Shown piece by piece: positions 11,228 through 23,200 of a stretch of 64,000 nucleotides of DNA. Every line of letters begins with the position of its first letter. Positions within the stretch are counted from its first letter, which is position 1. The DNA is taken from positions 22,196,001-22,260,000 of the forward strand of contig JBHGNT010000008.1 in the NCBI GenBank assembly GCA_043228905.1, written 5' to 3'. This DNA comes from Azolla caroliniana (lineage: Eukaryota > Polypodiophyta). The notes below the pieces were generated by a model, which had not been told where the DNA came from, ran no database searches, and was given only the letters and a program-made list of their open reading frames with translations. A program made the translations under genes and the position numbers.

Positions 11228-14200
11228 ATGCCAGGAGAAATTATTACGATTCAATGTGGGCAGTGTGGAAACCAGGTAAATTAACAAACTTTCTACATAT
11301 CACCATCCTTTATTGGCTCTAGATGAAATTATTATTTTCATTTGAACTTTGTAGGTAGGTTATAGATTTTGGGATCTTGCCTTGCAAGAACATGCAACCT
11401 TCAACCCATCACGAACATTTGATCTCCCCATGAGCAGGTCCTCATTTCTACTACCCACTTACCATTTTTTCATTGATTCTTTTGGTGCTATATAAATCGT
11501 TTTTGTTTTTCTTCAGTTTCTTTAGAAATGTGGACACCCGGTATATGCCTTCACTTGAGCTTCCAGTCTGTGATGGAAAATCTGCTATTCAGTCTCTTGA
11601 GGTATGTATTTTCAAGTACTTTTTTTCCCTCATAACTACTGTATTTTTGTTTTAATCCTCTACATGATATCAAGGGTTTGGCTTTAATGAAGCCTCCCTT
11701 TTCCCAAGAAAGTAGACAACTCAACCAACTTTTAACCTTACACATATTAAGTGATTTGGAAGCATATAATCCTAGGACAGAACATCTAAATGCCCCTCCT
11801 AGGTAACCTTGGGCTCACTCAAAAGTCAGTGGCTACCAAATCCACTGTCATAACTAGGTAATTTACTACTAGATAGCCAACTCTAGTTAGGTTATCAATG
11901 CCCTGAGTATATAAAGACACTGCCAAATGCCACTAGTATTTGGAACTACTAACACTATTCTATTTTGCCTCTCATTAAGAACCAGTTAAACATGGCTTAC
12001 CCTTAGTAGAAAACCTGATTCTGGACAACATATGCTAACAAAATAATTTGACTTTCATATAGAAGCATTTGAACCCAAGACCTTGACATGCAAAACATCA
12101 TAAATCAAGCATAGGTCAGCCCAAGATATGAAAATTTGAACCCAATACCTTCCTACGTATGTCTATTACTCCAGCCATTTTTATACATATTTAATCCATA
12201 ACAACATGGTGATGAAGTCATAACTAAAAGGAAGAATTAGTGGTAGGAATGAATGAGAGAACAAGATATTTACTTGTCAATTAGGCCCGAGCAATTCTTG
12301 TTGACATGGAAGAAGGAGTTCTCAATCAGTTATTAAAGGTGACTCTGATTTCTTGTATTTATTATTGTATATGATGTTTTTTTGCAAGAGATCCAGTTTA
12401 ATTACCCATACAGACAGTCTCTCTGTCTTTCTCTCCAAAGTGCCTTATTCTGATCAATTATGATTTCTTTCCTCATATAAATAAACATCAAAATTTCTCA
12501 GGGACCTCTGTCGAATTTATTCAAGTCAAAACAGTGTATTAATGGAGTTTCAGGCTCAGGCAATAATTGGTAATCATGTTAACATTGTTTGCTATTCATA
12601 CCAGCGTTAATATTTAATTGTGTATTAAAATTAAAATGCTACTTAACTAATCTCTTTCTTGTGGATATAGTTTACCGTTGATCTCGGAATTCTATTTATA
12701 AAGAATCATCTTATTGTATAGGGCACATGGACATGATGTGTATGGTCCACAATATGCAGAAGCTGTGGCAGATAAAATCCAATCTGAGGTAAGAATTTGT
12801 TTTTTCTTTATCAAATGGTTTATAAACAAGTTTTATCAGTTCAGGCAGAAACAGGCAGCAAAATGTATGCTTGAAACAGGCAGAAAAATGTGAATCTTTA
12901 CAAAGCTTTTTAATGCTGCATTCACTTGGCGGGGGAACAGGCTCTGGCCTTGGTAGTTATATTATGGAGCTTCTCAGTGTAACCAAACTCTTCTTGCCAG
13001 CATATCTTGTGACTTTTTCAATTCTTTTTCAAGATCTGATGCTTATTAATAAAGGGATTGATAGGACATGTTCCCTGAAGTGCAACGCATTTCTGCTTCA
13101 GTTTTCCCCTCAAATTATGACGATGTGGTAACATCTCCCTACAATAGGTGGGTCATTTGTTTTGGGCAATATTTTTGCTTCCTTTTCTATTTGTGTCATT
13201 GATCTGAGAAAATGAATGCAGTCTTCTTTCAATGAGAAGCTTAATCGAGCATGCAGACTTTGTATTGCCTGTTGAAAATCAAGCACTTTGTGATCTATTA
13301 GAGTAAGAAGTACATACCAAAGATTGTGTTCTCTATATCTGGCATTATTTTCATTGCTAACATGGATTACAACCTGAATTCCTCAAGTAAAGTGGAGTTT
13401 CACAATGCAAAGAATGCCAAAATCTCTGCACCAAAGAGCGTTAAAAGCCGCAGACATCCGTTGGGCAAAGCTTTTGATGGATTGAATGGGATAATTGCAA
13501 ACCTTCTCTTGCACTTAACGAGTTCTGTACGATTTCCAGGATCCTTAAATGGTAAGGATACTAGCATCAGAATATTCTCAAAGTACATGTCATATTGTAT
13601 TCTTAGCTTGGAGAAATGTACAGGGTCTGATGTGTTCTGATTCTGTCTAGTGAAGGTATTTTCTTATTCATAGCTATCGTCATGTCGTGGCTGAGGCAAT
13701 GATAAAAACTCAGTTTGTTGGTTCTCTTAGGACCCAACAACTACTATTGCATGTTGCTGACATGAGTAGGTATGACAAACCGTGTGGACGAGCTATTCAT
13801 GATGTGATTTTTTGTTTCTTGTAACAGTTGATCTGAATGAAATCTCAGCAAATTTAGTGCCTTACCCAAGGTTACATTTTCTGGTATCAAGTTTATCTCC
13901 ACTGTATGCAGTAACTGTAGGTATGGAAATGTTAAAGCACTTCATGAAGTACAATGTATAACTTTCATACAGCTGCCTTTGGGATGAAGCTGATTGCTTC
14001 TTCTTTTTAAACCAGAAAAGGCATCACAGAAAACATCTGCCATTAACCAGGTCCTGCCAGATTCCATTAATATCAAGGAAAAACAAGCAGCAAATAAATA
14101 AATAAACCTGATTTTTTGTAGATTCTCTACTGTAGCTTTTCACAGATGTTGTCTTACCCAAGAATCAACTTATCAAGGCAAATCCTCTTGCTTCAACTTA

Positions 14201-14804
14201 CTTGGCATGTGCATTCTTAATGAGAGGGAACTGCTGCAACATTTCTGACTTGAACCACAATGTGTGCCTAACTAAACAAAGGATGAACATGGTTGTGCCT
14301 ATTTTGTACGTCAATATACTGGACTGTTTGCATATTTTCTAGCTCTAATGTGTTGTGTTGGCAGGTTCATTGGAATCCAGAGGGTTTTAAATTAGGACTT
14401 TGCAATCACCCCCCTCTAAATGCTCCTCAAGCTCTCTTGTGTTTAGCCAATAATACCTGTATTCGGTAACTGATTTATACAAACACATTATTTTGAGACT
14501 ATATATAAATGAAAAGGGGTGCTAACTCTGATGTCATTCATTTCAGGTACCAATTTAAAAGTATGAAGGAAAGATTTGAAAAACTCTTCAAGAAACGTGT
14601 GTATGTTCATCATTACACTCAATATATGGATCATGGAATGTTTAACCAGTCGTTAGGTAAAACATTGACATCTGTATTAATGTTGAAATGCCAATAGAGA
14701 AAAGCTTTCTTTGATCCTAAGGTCTACAAATTGCTTTAACAGAGGAACTTAACACATTGATCATGGAGTATGCTACTCATGACAATTCCTACGTGGCCAA
14801 CTGA
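11228..14804 (+). CDS. TUBE1: Epsilon-tubulin, 15 exons
   Basis: Exons: 11228-11275, 11355-11437, 11517-11601, 12285-12338, 12502-12569, 12722-12788, 12880-12978, 13065-13147, 13222-13302, 13388-13551, 13828-13920, 14146-14291, 14365-14465, 14547-14656, 14743-14804. All phases agree; the product has 447 residues. Epsilon-tubulin serves centriole and basal-body microtubules. Family marks beyond the general tubulin GGGTGSG (152-158) and SGSGNNW (107-113): [99 protein letters not shown], and the end at NTLIMEY. Gamma-tubulin lacks these. It is about 25 residues shorter than animal forms (about 475); the loss sits at the exon 11/12 join, where an RRLDQMFSDAF-like segment is absent. The exon 12 donor (GTTGTG) is weak. 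Confidence 0.88.
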
Positions 14805-16108
14805 AGGGAACATTCTTCTCATGTTCTGCATTCATCAGGAGACAACACCTTATTTCCATCAATTATTCCCCGTGAAAAGCATCCTACTTGACATTACCCC
14901 ATGACAATTCGCACTACAGTGTCATACTCAACTACAAGGATGGAAACCTAAACTGAAAACATGCAGATAATTATTGTTAGTGTTTTGCACATGATTACTC
15001 ATTTATCACCAGATACACAGCTCTCAGGTACTTTATAATAAAACTGGTTGGTATCTCTTTCAATGAAATCTTTGTCCACCTGCAGCTAACAAATCTTGAT
15101 CGTACCAAGAGTGGTTCTGAAAATAGGCAACAATATGTTGTGCACAGAAATGAATCTGGTGCATCCAATAACAAGATACAATGGTCATCAAATTTGTTGC
15201 CCAAACAGCTGCTCTCTTCACAGTATATATCGACAGGACCAGAAGAGAGATACATAATTCAGTAAAAAAGAGATCAAGTGGTCAAACATGCAGAAGATAT
15301 ACAAACATGATTCATTCAATAATGTGCTGTATTTTAGAAACATGATTCATTCAATAAAATTTGGCATTATAATAGAAAGGGATACAACCTTGGAAGTTTT
15401 TGGATAACACAGTGAAGCAAAATATTATGTCAGCCACAAAAATTTAAGACAGGACAACCCAAGAAATATTCTTTGTCCACTTACAGTTTAAACCCAAAAT
15501 GAACAAAAATCTGTGTACATACCATGGTAACTATTATGACGGAATTATTTTGAGCTATATAGTGAACATTCCTTAGTTGGCTTAGAGCATAACTATGCAT
15601 GCAAGACAAATTTATACAACTAATCACATAGACCTTGAATGAAGGATGATCGCATTTAAAAATGATATTAAATAGAGAGAATACTCAATGTTTTATGTGT
15701 TTTGTTATATGCCTATGAGTTTAAATCTAAAATTCCTTGGGGCTCAATTTCCTTAAAATATAAACAATCCAAAAGTGCACATGATCATAACATTGGTTCT
15801 TTCCCAAGTCTGTGTTTTGACATATACAATGTAGTCCCCTCTTTGTTTGCCCATGTTGGCACACTTTTTTGTGAAGATAATTTCCAAGTCTCTGCATGTA
15901 TCTAAACCATTTTTTGTTCCTCATGTATATACACACTTGCAAAGATACCTCCCTGAGTAGTTGCATGTCAAAAGACTTTTGATCCTTTCATTAGAAGTAT
16001 GCATGGTAGAAGAGATATATTTGCATTCTTTGGGCACCAATAAGTGAATGCTCAAGCTTTAAATGAACGGGTTATCACTTATCATGAAGACAAAATTTAC
16101 ATTTCAAA
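14805..16108. other. Intergenic, no gene recognised
   Basis: AT-rich sequence between the epsilon-tubulin stop and the PPR gene stop; the two genes converge here. A short repeated phrase (ACATGATTCATTCAATAA) occurs twice at about 15306-15360. Nothing else was recognised. Confidence 0.5.
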
Positions 16109-18457
16109 CTAACATTTCCATTGTTGTTTCCGTCCTTTCAAATCTTTTGGTGAGGAAACTGGCTTCTGTGAGCTGTCCTTGTGCTGCTTTTTACTCTCTG
16201 AGGCTATAGGTGTGTACAATATTCCAAACAATTCTTTTATATATTTATTCACTCTCTTGGTATCCCTGATGTTGAGACCATGGAAGAGAAGCTCTAGTGT
16301 TGTGTCATTTGGGGAGCATCCTATAACTCTCATATCATCCAAAATCTTGAAGAGCTCACTTAACATATTATCACTCGACAAACTATCAAGCAACACATTA
16401 TATGTCAATATATCAGGTCGATGCCCCTGATTCTTCATTTCTTTGTACAGTAAATATGCCTTATTTATTTGCTTGCCACTGCATAAGTGATGTACGAGTG
16501 ATTTGTAAGTACCAGCCTCAGGGCCATAACCAGCCTCTTTCATGCATTCAAAGACGTCTAATGCTTGCTCTAGATTCTTATTCTCACAAAGCCCCTTGAT
16601 TAGTATAGAATAAGTAGAGGTCACTGGTACACACTCAACTCTTAGCATATACTCATACACCTTCATAGCAAAATCAACATCTCCAACTTCCAATAGACCA
16701 GCAATGAGCAATGAGTATCTCTGTGCATCAAGTACAATATCACTCCCTATAAGGGGCTTGAAAAGATCAACTGTTCCTGTCATGTGATGAATATTGCCAT
16801 CTATCAATGCTGCATACGTAGTTTTATCAGGGTGGATGGATTTTTGTTGCATTTCATGCAAAATCTGTCTAATATCATCAATTCTCCCTGCTTTACTGAG
16901 ACCTTTCAGAATCGCATTGAAAGTTATCCTTGTTGGTAAGCATCCCTGCTCCATAACCACATATAGAAGTCTTAATGCTTCATTTGTTTTTCCTGCAGTA
17001 ATAAGACCTTGAACTATAGGTGTCCAAAAACTGATGTCCACGGCACATCCTTGTGTTGATAGATCATTTACAAACTCCATTGCTTCAGACAACTTACCTG
17101 CCTTGCAAAGGCCAGTTACAAATGAACACAATGTATATTTTTCAGGGATGTAACCAATTTCTATCATCTGGCGAAATAGACTGTGCAAATCATCTATTTT
17201 TCCTTCTTTAAAAAGGCCCTGCATAAGCTCTTTGAAAAGTAAAGTATTTGAAACAAGGCCATTCTCTTTCGCTATTTGCACAATATTACAAGCCTCTTTG
17301 ACTTTACCCAACTTCAGAAGGACAGGAATCATGGCAGAATATGTATGGATAGTGGGACTATAACCTTTTTGCTGCATTTCTGATAGGAGATTCTGTGCCT
17401 CCTCGAGTTTTCTCTTTTTACACAACCCTTTCACCATTATGGTATAAGTATCAACTGTTTTTTCCCCAACTCCATTCATCTTTTGAAAAAGCATCCAAGC
17501 TTCATCAATTCTTGCTTGCCTACAGAGGCCATCAAGCAAAATGTTAAAAGTGAGAATGGTAGGAGTGATTGATTCTTCCGACATCTTCTCAAGAAGCTGA
17601 AAAGCTTCATCCACTTTAGAGAGGCTACAAAATCCAATCATTAATGTATTGTATATGGAAACATTTGGATAAATCCCAGAGTCCTTCAATTTCTCTAAGA
17701 ATTCATAAGCATCATGAACTCTTTCTGCTCGACAAAGATGTCCAATAAGGCTATTAATTGTCCAAGCATCAATACATCCGGGCATTCTGACCACGTCCTC
17801 AACAAGCTTTAAAGCTTCATTAATGTCATTGGCTTTGCAAAGAGCATTTGTAAGCATACCCACAATAGCCAGATCAGGTTTTACATCATTTTCTCTCATT
17901 TCTACATAAATCCTCATGGCTTCATCAACATCACCATTTTTCACAAGAGTGCTAATAACACAATAATAAGTGCTAGCCTCATGTGCAAATCCAGATTCTG
18001 ACATTTTACGGAAAACATTTAGGGTTTCTTGAAACATACCTTTTTCAGCCATAGACTTGAACATAAACCCAAAAGTGGAACTTGAAATGGAGCATCCTTC
18101 TTCTTTCATTTCACCCAGAATTTTCTCAAGCAAATCAAATTTCTTAGCTTTACAAAGAGAATGTAGAACGGCACTATAAGCCAAACCATTATGCTTATAC
18201 CCTTTCTTATAACCACGGTGTAGACGAGCCAAGTTCAGCATATGATAAGCATAAATAGGGTCCTCTTGTTCCATTATGGCTTCTCTTACAGCGGTTAGTT
18301 TGAGTTTTGAGCCAAAAAGCTGAATTGGGTCTAGTTCTAGAGTTTGATCAGAGCTATGGAGAAGCTTCTGAAAAGATCTTGGTTGAGAAAACACGTTGGA
18401 GATTTGGGTTCTCCTACATTGCGTCAAAGCAAGACAAAAATTCTTTGATGAAGGCAT
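16109..18457 (-). CDS. P-class pentatricopeptide repeat (PPR) protein, probably mitochondrial
   Basis: Single-exon gene, 782 residues from the Met at 18457. An in-frame Met at 18481 adds eight mostly hydrophobic residues and I prefer the shorter form, MPSSKNFCLA, which looks like an organelle presequence rich in Arg, Ser and Gln. From about residue 95 there are 18 to 19 consecutive 35-residue PPR motifs of the P type (for example YNTLMIGFCSLSKVDEAFQL and YNVLLDSL). They end in a basic Lys/Ser-rich tail without E, DYW or SMR domains. P-class proteins bind organelle RNA one base per motif through residues 5 and 35, in stabilisation, splicing or translation. The target cannot be named by eye. 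The frame is intact and intronless, as is usual for plant PPR genes. Confidence 0.93.
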   Translation of the reverse strand: MPSSKNFCLALTQCRRTQISNVFSQPRSFQKLLHSSDQTLELDPIQLFGSKLKLTAVREAIMEQEDPIYAYHMLNLARLHRGYKKGYKHNGLAYSAVLHSLCKAKKFDLLEKILGEMKEEGCSISSSTFGFMFKSMAEKGMFQETLNVFRKMSESGFAHEASTYYCVISTLVKNGDVDEAMRIYVEMRENDVKPDLAIVGMLTNALCKANDINEALKLVEDVVRMPGCIDAWTINSLIGHLCRAERVHDAYEFLEKLKDSGIYPNVSIYNTLMIGFCSLSKVDEAFQLLEKMSEESITPTILTFNILLDGLCRQARIDEAWMLFQKMNGVGEKTVDTYTIMVKGLCKKRKLEEAQNLLSEMQQKGYSPTIHTYSAMIPVLLKLGKVKEACNIVQIAKENGLVSNTLLFKELMQGLFKEGKIDDLHSLFRQMIEIGYIPEKYTLCSFVTGLCKAGKLSEAMEFVNDLSTQGCAVDISFWTPIVQGLITAGKTNEALRLLYVVMEQGCLPTRITFNAILKGLSKAGRIDDIRQILHEMQQKSIHPDKTTYAALIDGNIHHMTGTVDLFKPLIGSDIVLDAQRYSLLIAGLLEVGDVDFAMKVYEYMLRVECVPVTSTYSILIKGLCENKNLEQALDVFECMKEAGYGPEAGTYKSLVHHLCSGKQINKAYLLYKEMKNQGHRPDILTYNVLLDSLSSDNMLSELFKILDDMRVIGCSPNDTTLELLFHGLNIRDTKRVNKYIKELFGILYTPIASESKKQHKDSSQKPVSSPKDLKGRKQQWKC

Positions 18458-18481
18458 GGAAATAAGAAAACACACACACAC

Positions 18482-20277
18482 ACACGGAAGTTCTTCCCCT
18501 ATTCTTTCTTCTTAACAGAAGACATGGGAAGGGAAGATACATATGTCCCTCCCCCCCCCCAAACAAAAAAAAACACTCACATATACACACACTTTCTCGA
18601 CTCGAACATGTTTCATACCACGAGAAACTTTCACCTTCTGTTTTATCCCACATCAAAGAATCTGAAGGTACCTCGTTGTAAGTCCTTAATGCTTTGCTTA
18701 ATTCGCAACTGTTAATCTTATGAGGCCTACCGGGTATTTCAATAATAAGGTTGTTAAACACATTTATTGCACCGCCTAAAGGCTTGATTTATATAAGCTA
18801 AAATTACACGTTTTAAATTTCGCAATATTGGTGTTGGTGGCAATTTAACATTCATCATATTTCATGAAAATTCGATACACGGAAAACCCCAACAAATACC
18901 CGTTGTTTTTCCCAAATGCTCTCAAATTTTTCATGGTTTCATTGAGGGTCTTGGCCCTTGTGAAATAACTAACTTGGGCACATTTGAGGAACTAATGGAG
19001 AACCTCTTAGCTTTCCTAGCATTTGGCTTGATATATCATTGATCATGATGACTAGGTGTATATGATTGTAGCCATTTTGCTTTTAACCAATAGGCTCCAA
19101 ATATTGTTTTACCAACTATTACAAGAGCTCCAAAGATTGATTTCAAGATTGTGTGTGCGTGCCTATGTGTTCATGCATATTAAAGTAGTCTTGAAATCAA
19201 TGTTTCGCCTTTGTAATTTTTTTCATTTTCAATATCGACTTTTATATTTTCCTTCTTGGTTGTAGTATGTACTATGTTCATTATCATGCTATGCTTACTA
19301 CATCTATTTGTTACTATTGAATGAAATTTGAATATAGAAACTTTTGGCATTAACATACAATATTGTGTTGTGCATGTGTTCTTATGTGCATCTCACAATA
19401 TCACTAGATAACTTTATTCAATCAATCAAAACTTTGAGATAAGATTCAACAGATATATTTGCAATTTCATATTGAACTAACATCCTCCTTACAATCATTT
19501 GCAACATTTGAGTGAAAGCTACCAAAACACAAATAGAGTTTCGTAAATGTCGAGGTGTTTCATTTCACTCCACGTTGCTTTTATATCAATTGCATATCAC
19601 ATAATACAATTTTCAACTCATGGTTAGATGTATGAATTTCTATTCAAGAGCAAGCGATACAAACACCTCATTCATCCCATGATTATCAAGGATAGTGCCT
19701 TCATTTAAATGCAATGGAAACCGACCACATACAAATCCAAGTCATATTGCTATAGGCCTTGTATATACACCAAGTCCCCTTCAATTGCCTCAACTTATAG
19801 CCATAACAGAGCTTTGTTGCCTTTATTCACATGGATGTAGACAACAAAAATCATTGACTTCAACAATTCTACTCAACCTTATCAATAAAAGTGATGTGCA
19901 ATTGGTATTAGGTTGAAAAGAGGGGTGAATGTTCCAATATAGTTTGACAATTGTGATGAATAAGGTGTGTTTACTTACAGGATTTTGATTAAATTGTTAT
20001 ATTTCCATACACTCTCATGATCTGCATTGCTACAAAATAGAGAGGATAAAAAAGGACGTCAAGTCCGCACTCGACCATGAAGGCGACAAACTCTACACAA
20101 TGAATGTTGGCATCAAGTGCAGCTCAAAATTTCGAGTGTCAACAGACCGACGTGAAAATAATAGACTGACAAATAATGAAATGTTAAAGAAGCTCGGAAT
20201 ATTCAAGAATGGCATGTAATAAAATGGGTGGCATAGCTCTCCTACCTCATTGTTTTATTTAAGTGTTGGAAGGTCAA
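18482..20277. other. Intergenic, no gene recognised
   Basis: AT-rich spacer between the PPR gene promoter side and the 3' end of the copper ATPase gene. The first bases hold a CA run (18471-18485) and a C run (18550-18560). The open frames here are short and do not resemble known proteins. Confidence 0.5.
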
Positions 20278-23200
20278 TCATGATGAACTATTAGTTTGAG
20301 ATAATGGTGAGCCTTTTTCAACATCCACTTCATATACAGAATCTTTAAAGGTCTTCGCTGAATGTGTTGTTTTCTTCACTTTATTGTGATGCCCTGGTAC
20401 CATGTTTCTCCTATTATATTCTGATTGAAGAAGCAATGAATTGGCCATTACACCTAGTGAACTTATTCCCATCAAAGCCCCGGCAAGTGATGGAGTTAGC
20501 ATTGTGTTAGTTATCGGTAGGAGAACTCCAGCAGCCACAGGCAAACCCACCTGCATGGAAGTTCATAGACATTTGTGATTCGGCATTTTCACAGATGTAC
20601 ACACGAGTGCGGACAACTTGCTATGGAATTAACAAGAACTCAACTGCAAAGCATGCATTGAAATATGTGGGACGTTTTCAAGATCAAATACTTGGACAGA
20701 GTTGGCCAATTGGGTGGGGCCAGTTTCAAGATGGTGTAGCCAATGAAGTTTGTGCTTTGCAATGTTGAAGTTGTGTGTTCGTCTTTGATCAATGTGTTTC
20801 ATGGTGGGTTTATTATGAGAACTCGTTCACATTTTCAGTTTGAGATCATGCATGCAAAGTTTAGAGTTCACAAATCTGTTATTATTATTAGTTTTCACAA
20901 CCCAATCTGCTGTAAAGCTAAACAAGATGAATATTAGGCAAGCATTCTTACACCAAATAGCATATAGAGGGTGACCTATTGCATACGGTGACATAGCTGT
21001 CATGGCCAAAATGGATCGTTAATCTATCATGATCAGCATACCATAATCGAATTGTCCCAGACAAAAACAGACTGAGTGAGTATTAGGGAAGGATTCTTCG
21101 AAGGATACAATGTATGATGGAGAGTAAACTATTGGGTAGGGTAAGGTAGATGGCTATCATTGGCTCGAATTGATGCTCAACCTATCATGAACATGTCCCT
21201 CTCCAAATAATGTGATGGAAATTAATCGCTAGCTATTATGGAACAGTTTTTTAAGTAGGCTATGGTTAGATGATGATACTACATATGCACAACTGTACTC
21301 AGTAACTTCAAGCATAGATTTGATTCAATATTGCAATCATATACATGTCACCCTTTTCTACCTTTTATTAAAAACAAATCATTGGCAATTTCAATCATGT
21401 TTAATGAGATAAAACAAGAGGTACTCACAATGTTGTACATAAATGCCCACCATAAGTTTTGCTTGATTTTCCTTAGCGTCATTCTGCTGAGCAAAAATGA
21501 ATCTACTATCTGCATAAACAAACACTACTTCAATCATGCAAAATAACAAACATGACGGGTCCTTTACTGTGCCATTTAATAGTGTTGGCATAATGAGTCT
21601 TGTCTCTTTTCGAATAGACCATATTATTAATGAGCCATCTTTGAGATCATCCTCAAAGTTCTGAAACACTAGTGATGTACCTTTTCTGATATGGATAACT
21701 GATTCCTAACAGAATAAAATATAGTGTGTGGCATACGCCTAATAATAGAGAAACAGAAATTTACTAACTCAGAAGTTGATAAAGTTAGCAAATCAAAACT
21801 ACCTGTGATAACCTGCCATGCATCAGAACTATAGAGGCTACTTCACTTGCTGCTCCTACACCACCAACCATTGCAATACCCACATCTGATTGTGCCAGTG
21901 CAGCTGCGTCATTTATACCATCGCCAATCATTGCTACTATCTCACCTTTCTTCTGTAAATTAAGTATCAACTCAGCTTTTCCAGAGGGTCTCACTCCTCC
22001 ATAAACCTGCACCAAGAAAGAAGACAGAATTCTGTTTATGCCCACAGAATTTCTGAAACAGGTATGAAATAATTTAAACCATACATTTTCTTTATCAATT
22101 CCAACTTGAGCAGCAACAGCCTGAGCAACAGTAAGTTTATCTCCAGATAAAATAATTGTTTTTATGCCCATTTTATGGAGAGACTGCGTAGTTAGTGCCG
22201 CATCATCCCGAATTTTATCTGTCATGGATATTGCCCCAGCTAAAGTATCATCTATTCCAATATACACTACACTATGGCCTTCCATTTCTTGCCCAAATTC
22301 TGGAACAGGGCCTGTTGCACCGAATCTTGTGAAAGCAGAAGCATAAATCACATTTACAAAATGATAAAGACAATTCAAGCATTACTACGAAAGTACTACT
22401 CCTTAATGAATATCCCCACAAAAGTAGACAGAATAATTACAACATTCCTCTACGAAGATAAATACCTCCTATATCACAAAACATACAATACCTGTTAACC
22501 CACTCTAATGTACCCACTGCAACTCTCTTTCCTTCAACAACAGCTGAAGCACCAGCACCTGGTTCTTGTTCAAAGGTCCCATCATGTACCTACAAAGGTC
22601 ACAACAATTGTAGCCAATAAAAGTTTCCAAATGTCTATGATAAAATGACTTGATTGCCACCATGTGTTTTCTGGAATTAATCATATATCAACATAATTCA
22701 TGGTGTAACAGAACTTCCTTTGATATGATGCATTTAAAAAGAGAGGTAGACTCATCCTTTTTCATATGAGAAAAGAATGGGATCCTATACCATGGTTGCA
22801 AGAAACTTCAAGAAGCATGTAATACAGCACCTCATTCTTTTTTTTTAGTAGCAGTAATTAAGAAAGTAAGTTGTCACCTTTACAAGTCTACAGCCCGCAT
22901 CTTTAGCGGCTTGTACCAAAGCTTTCGCTATAGGATGAGATGCAGTGCGCTCCACTCCTGCTGCCAATGATAATATTTCATACTCACTCCACGAATTATG
23001 TTCCATATCTCTGTCCATGCCAAAAATAAAGTGATTAAAGTATTAAAAATGGCTCTGTAGTATACACCATCCAAATCCTTTGTCTGGAGTCCTCTTAACT
23101 GCTACCTGGAAATTGATTCTTCGTTATTTCCCGATCCTATTTTCAGTTGTGAACTTAACAAAACTTTTGTTACTTCGGGTTTTCCAATGGTGAGAGTTCC

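Noticed and set aside
11228-11275. Gamma-tubulin call for the gene at 11228
   Set aside because: The first residues (MPGEIIT) recall gamma-tubulin, but every later exon matches epsilon-tubulin phrases that gamma-tubulin lacks.
18414-18761. 115-codon minus frame over the PPR start
   Set aside because: It overlaps the PPR gene out of frame, and its sequence is shaped by CA and C runs.
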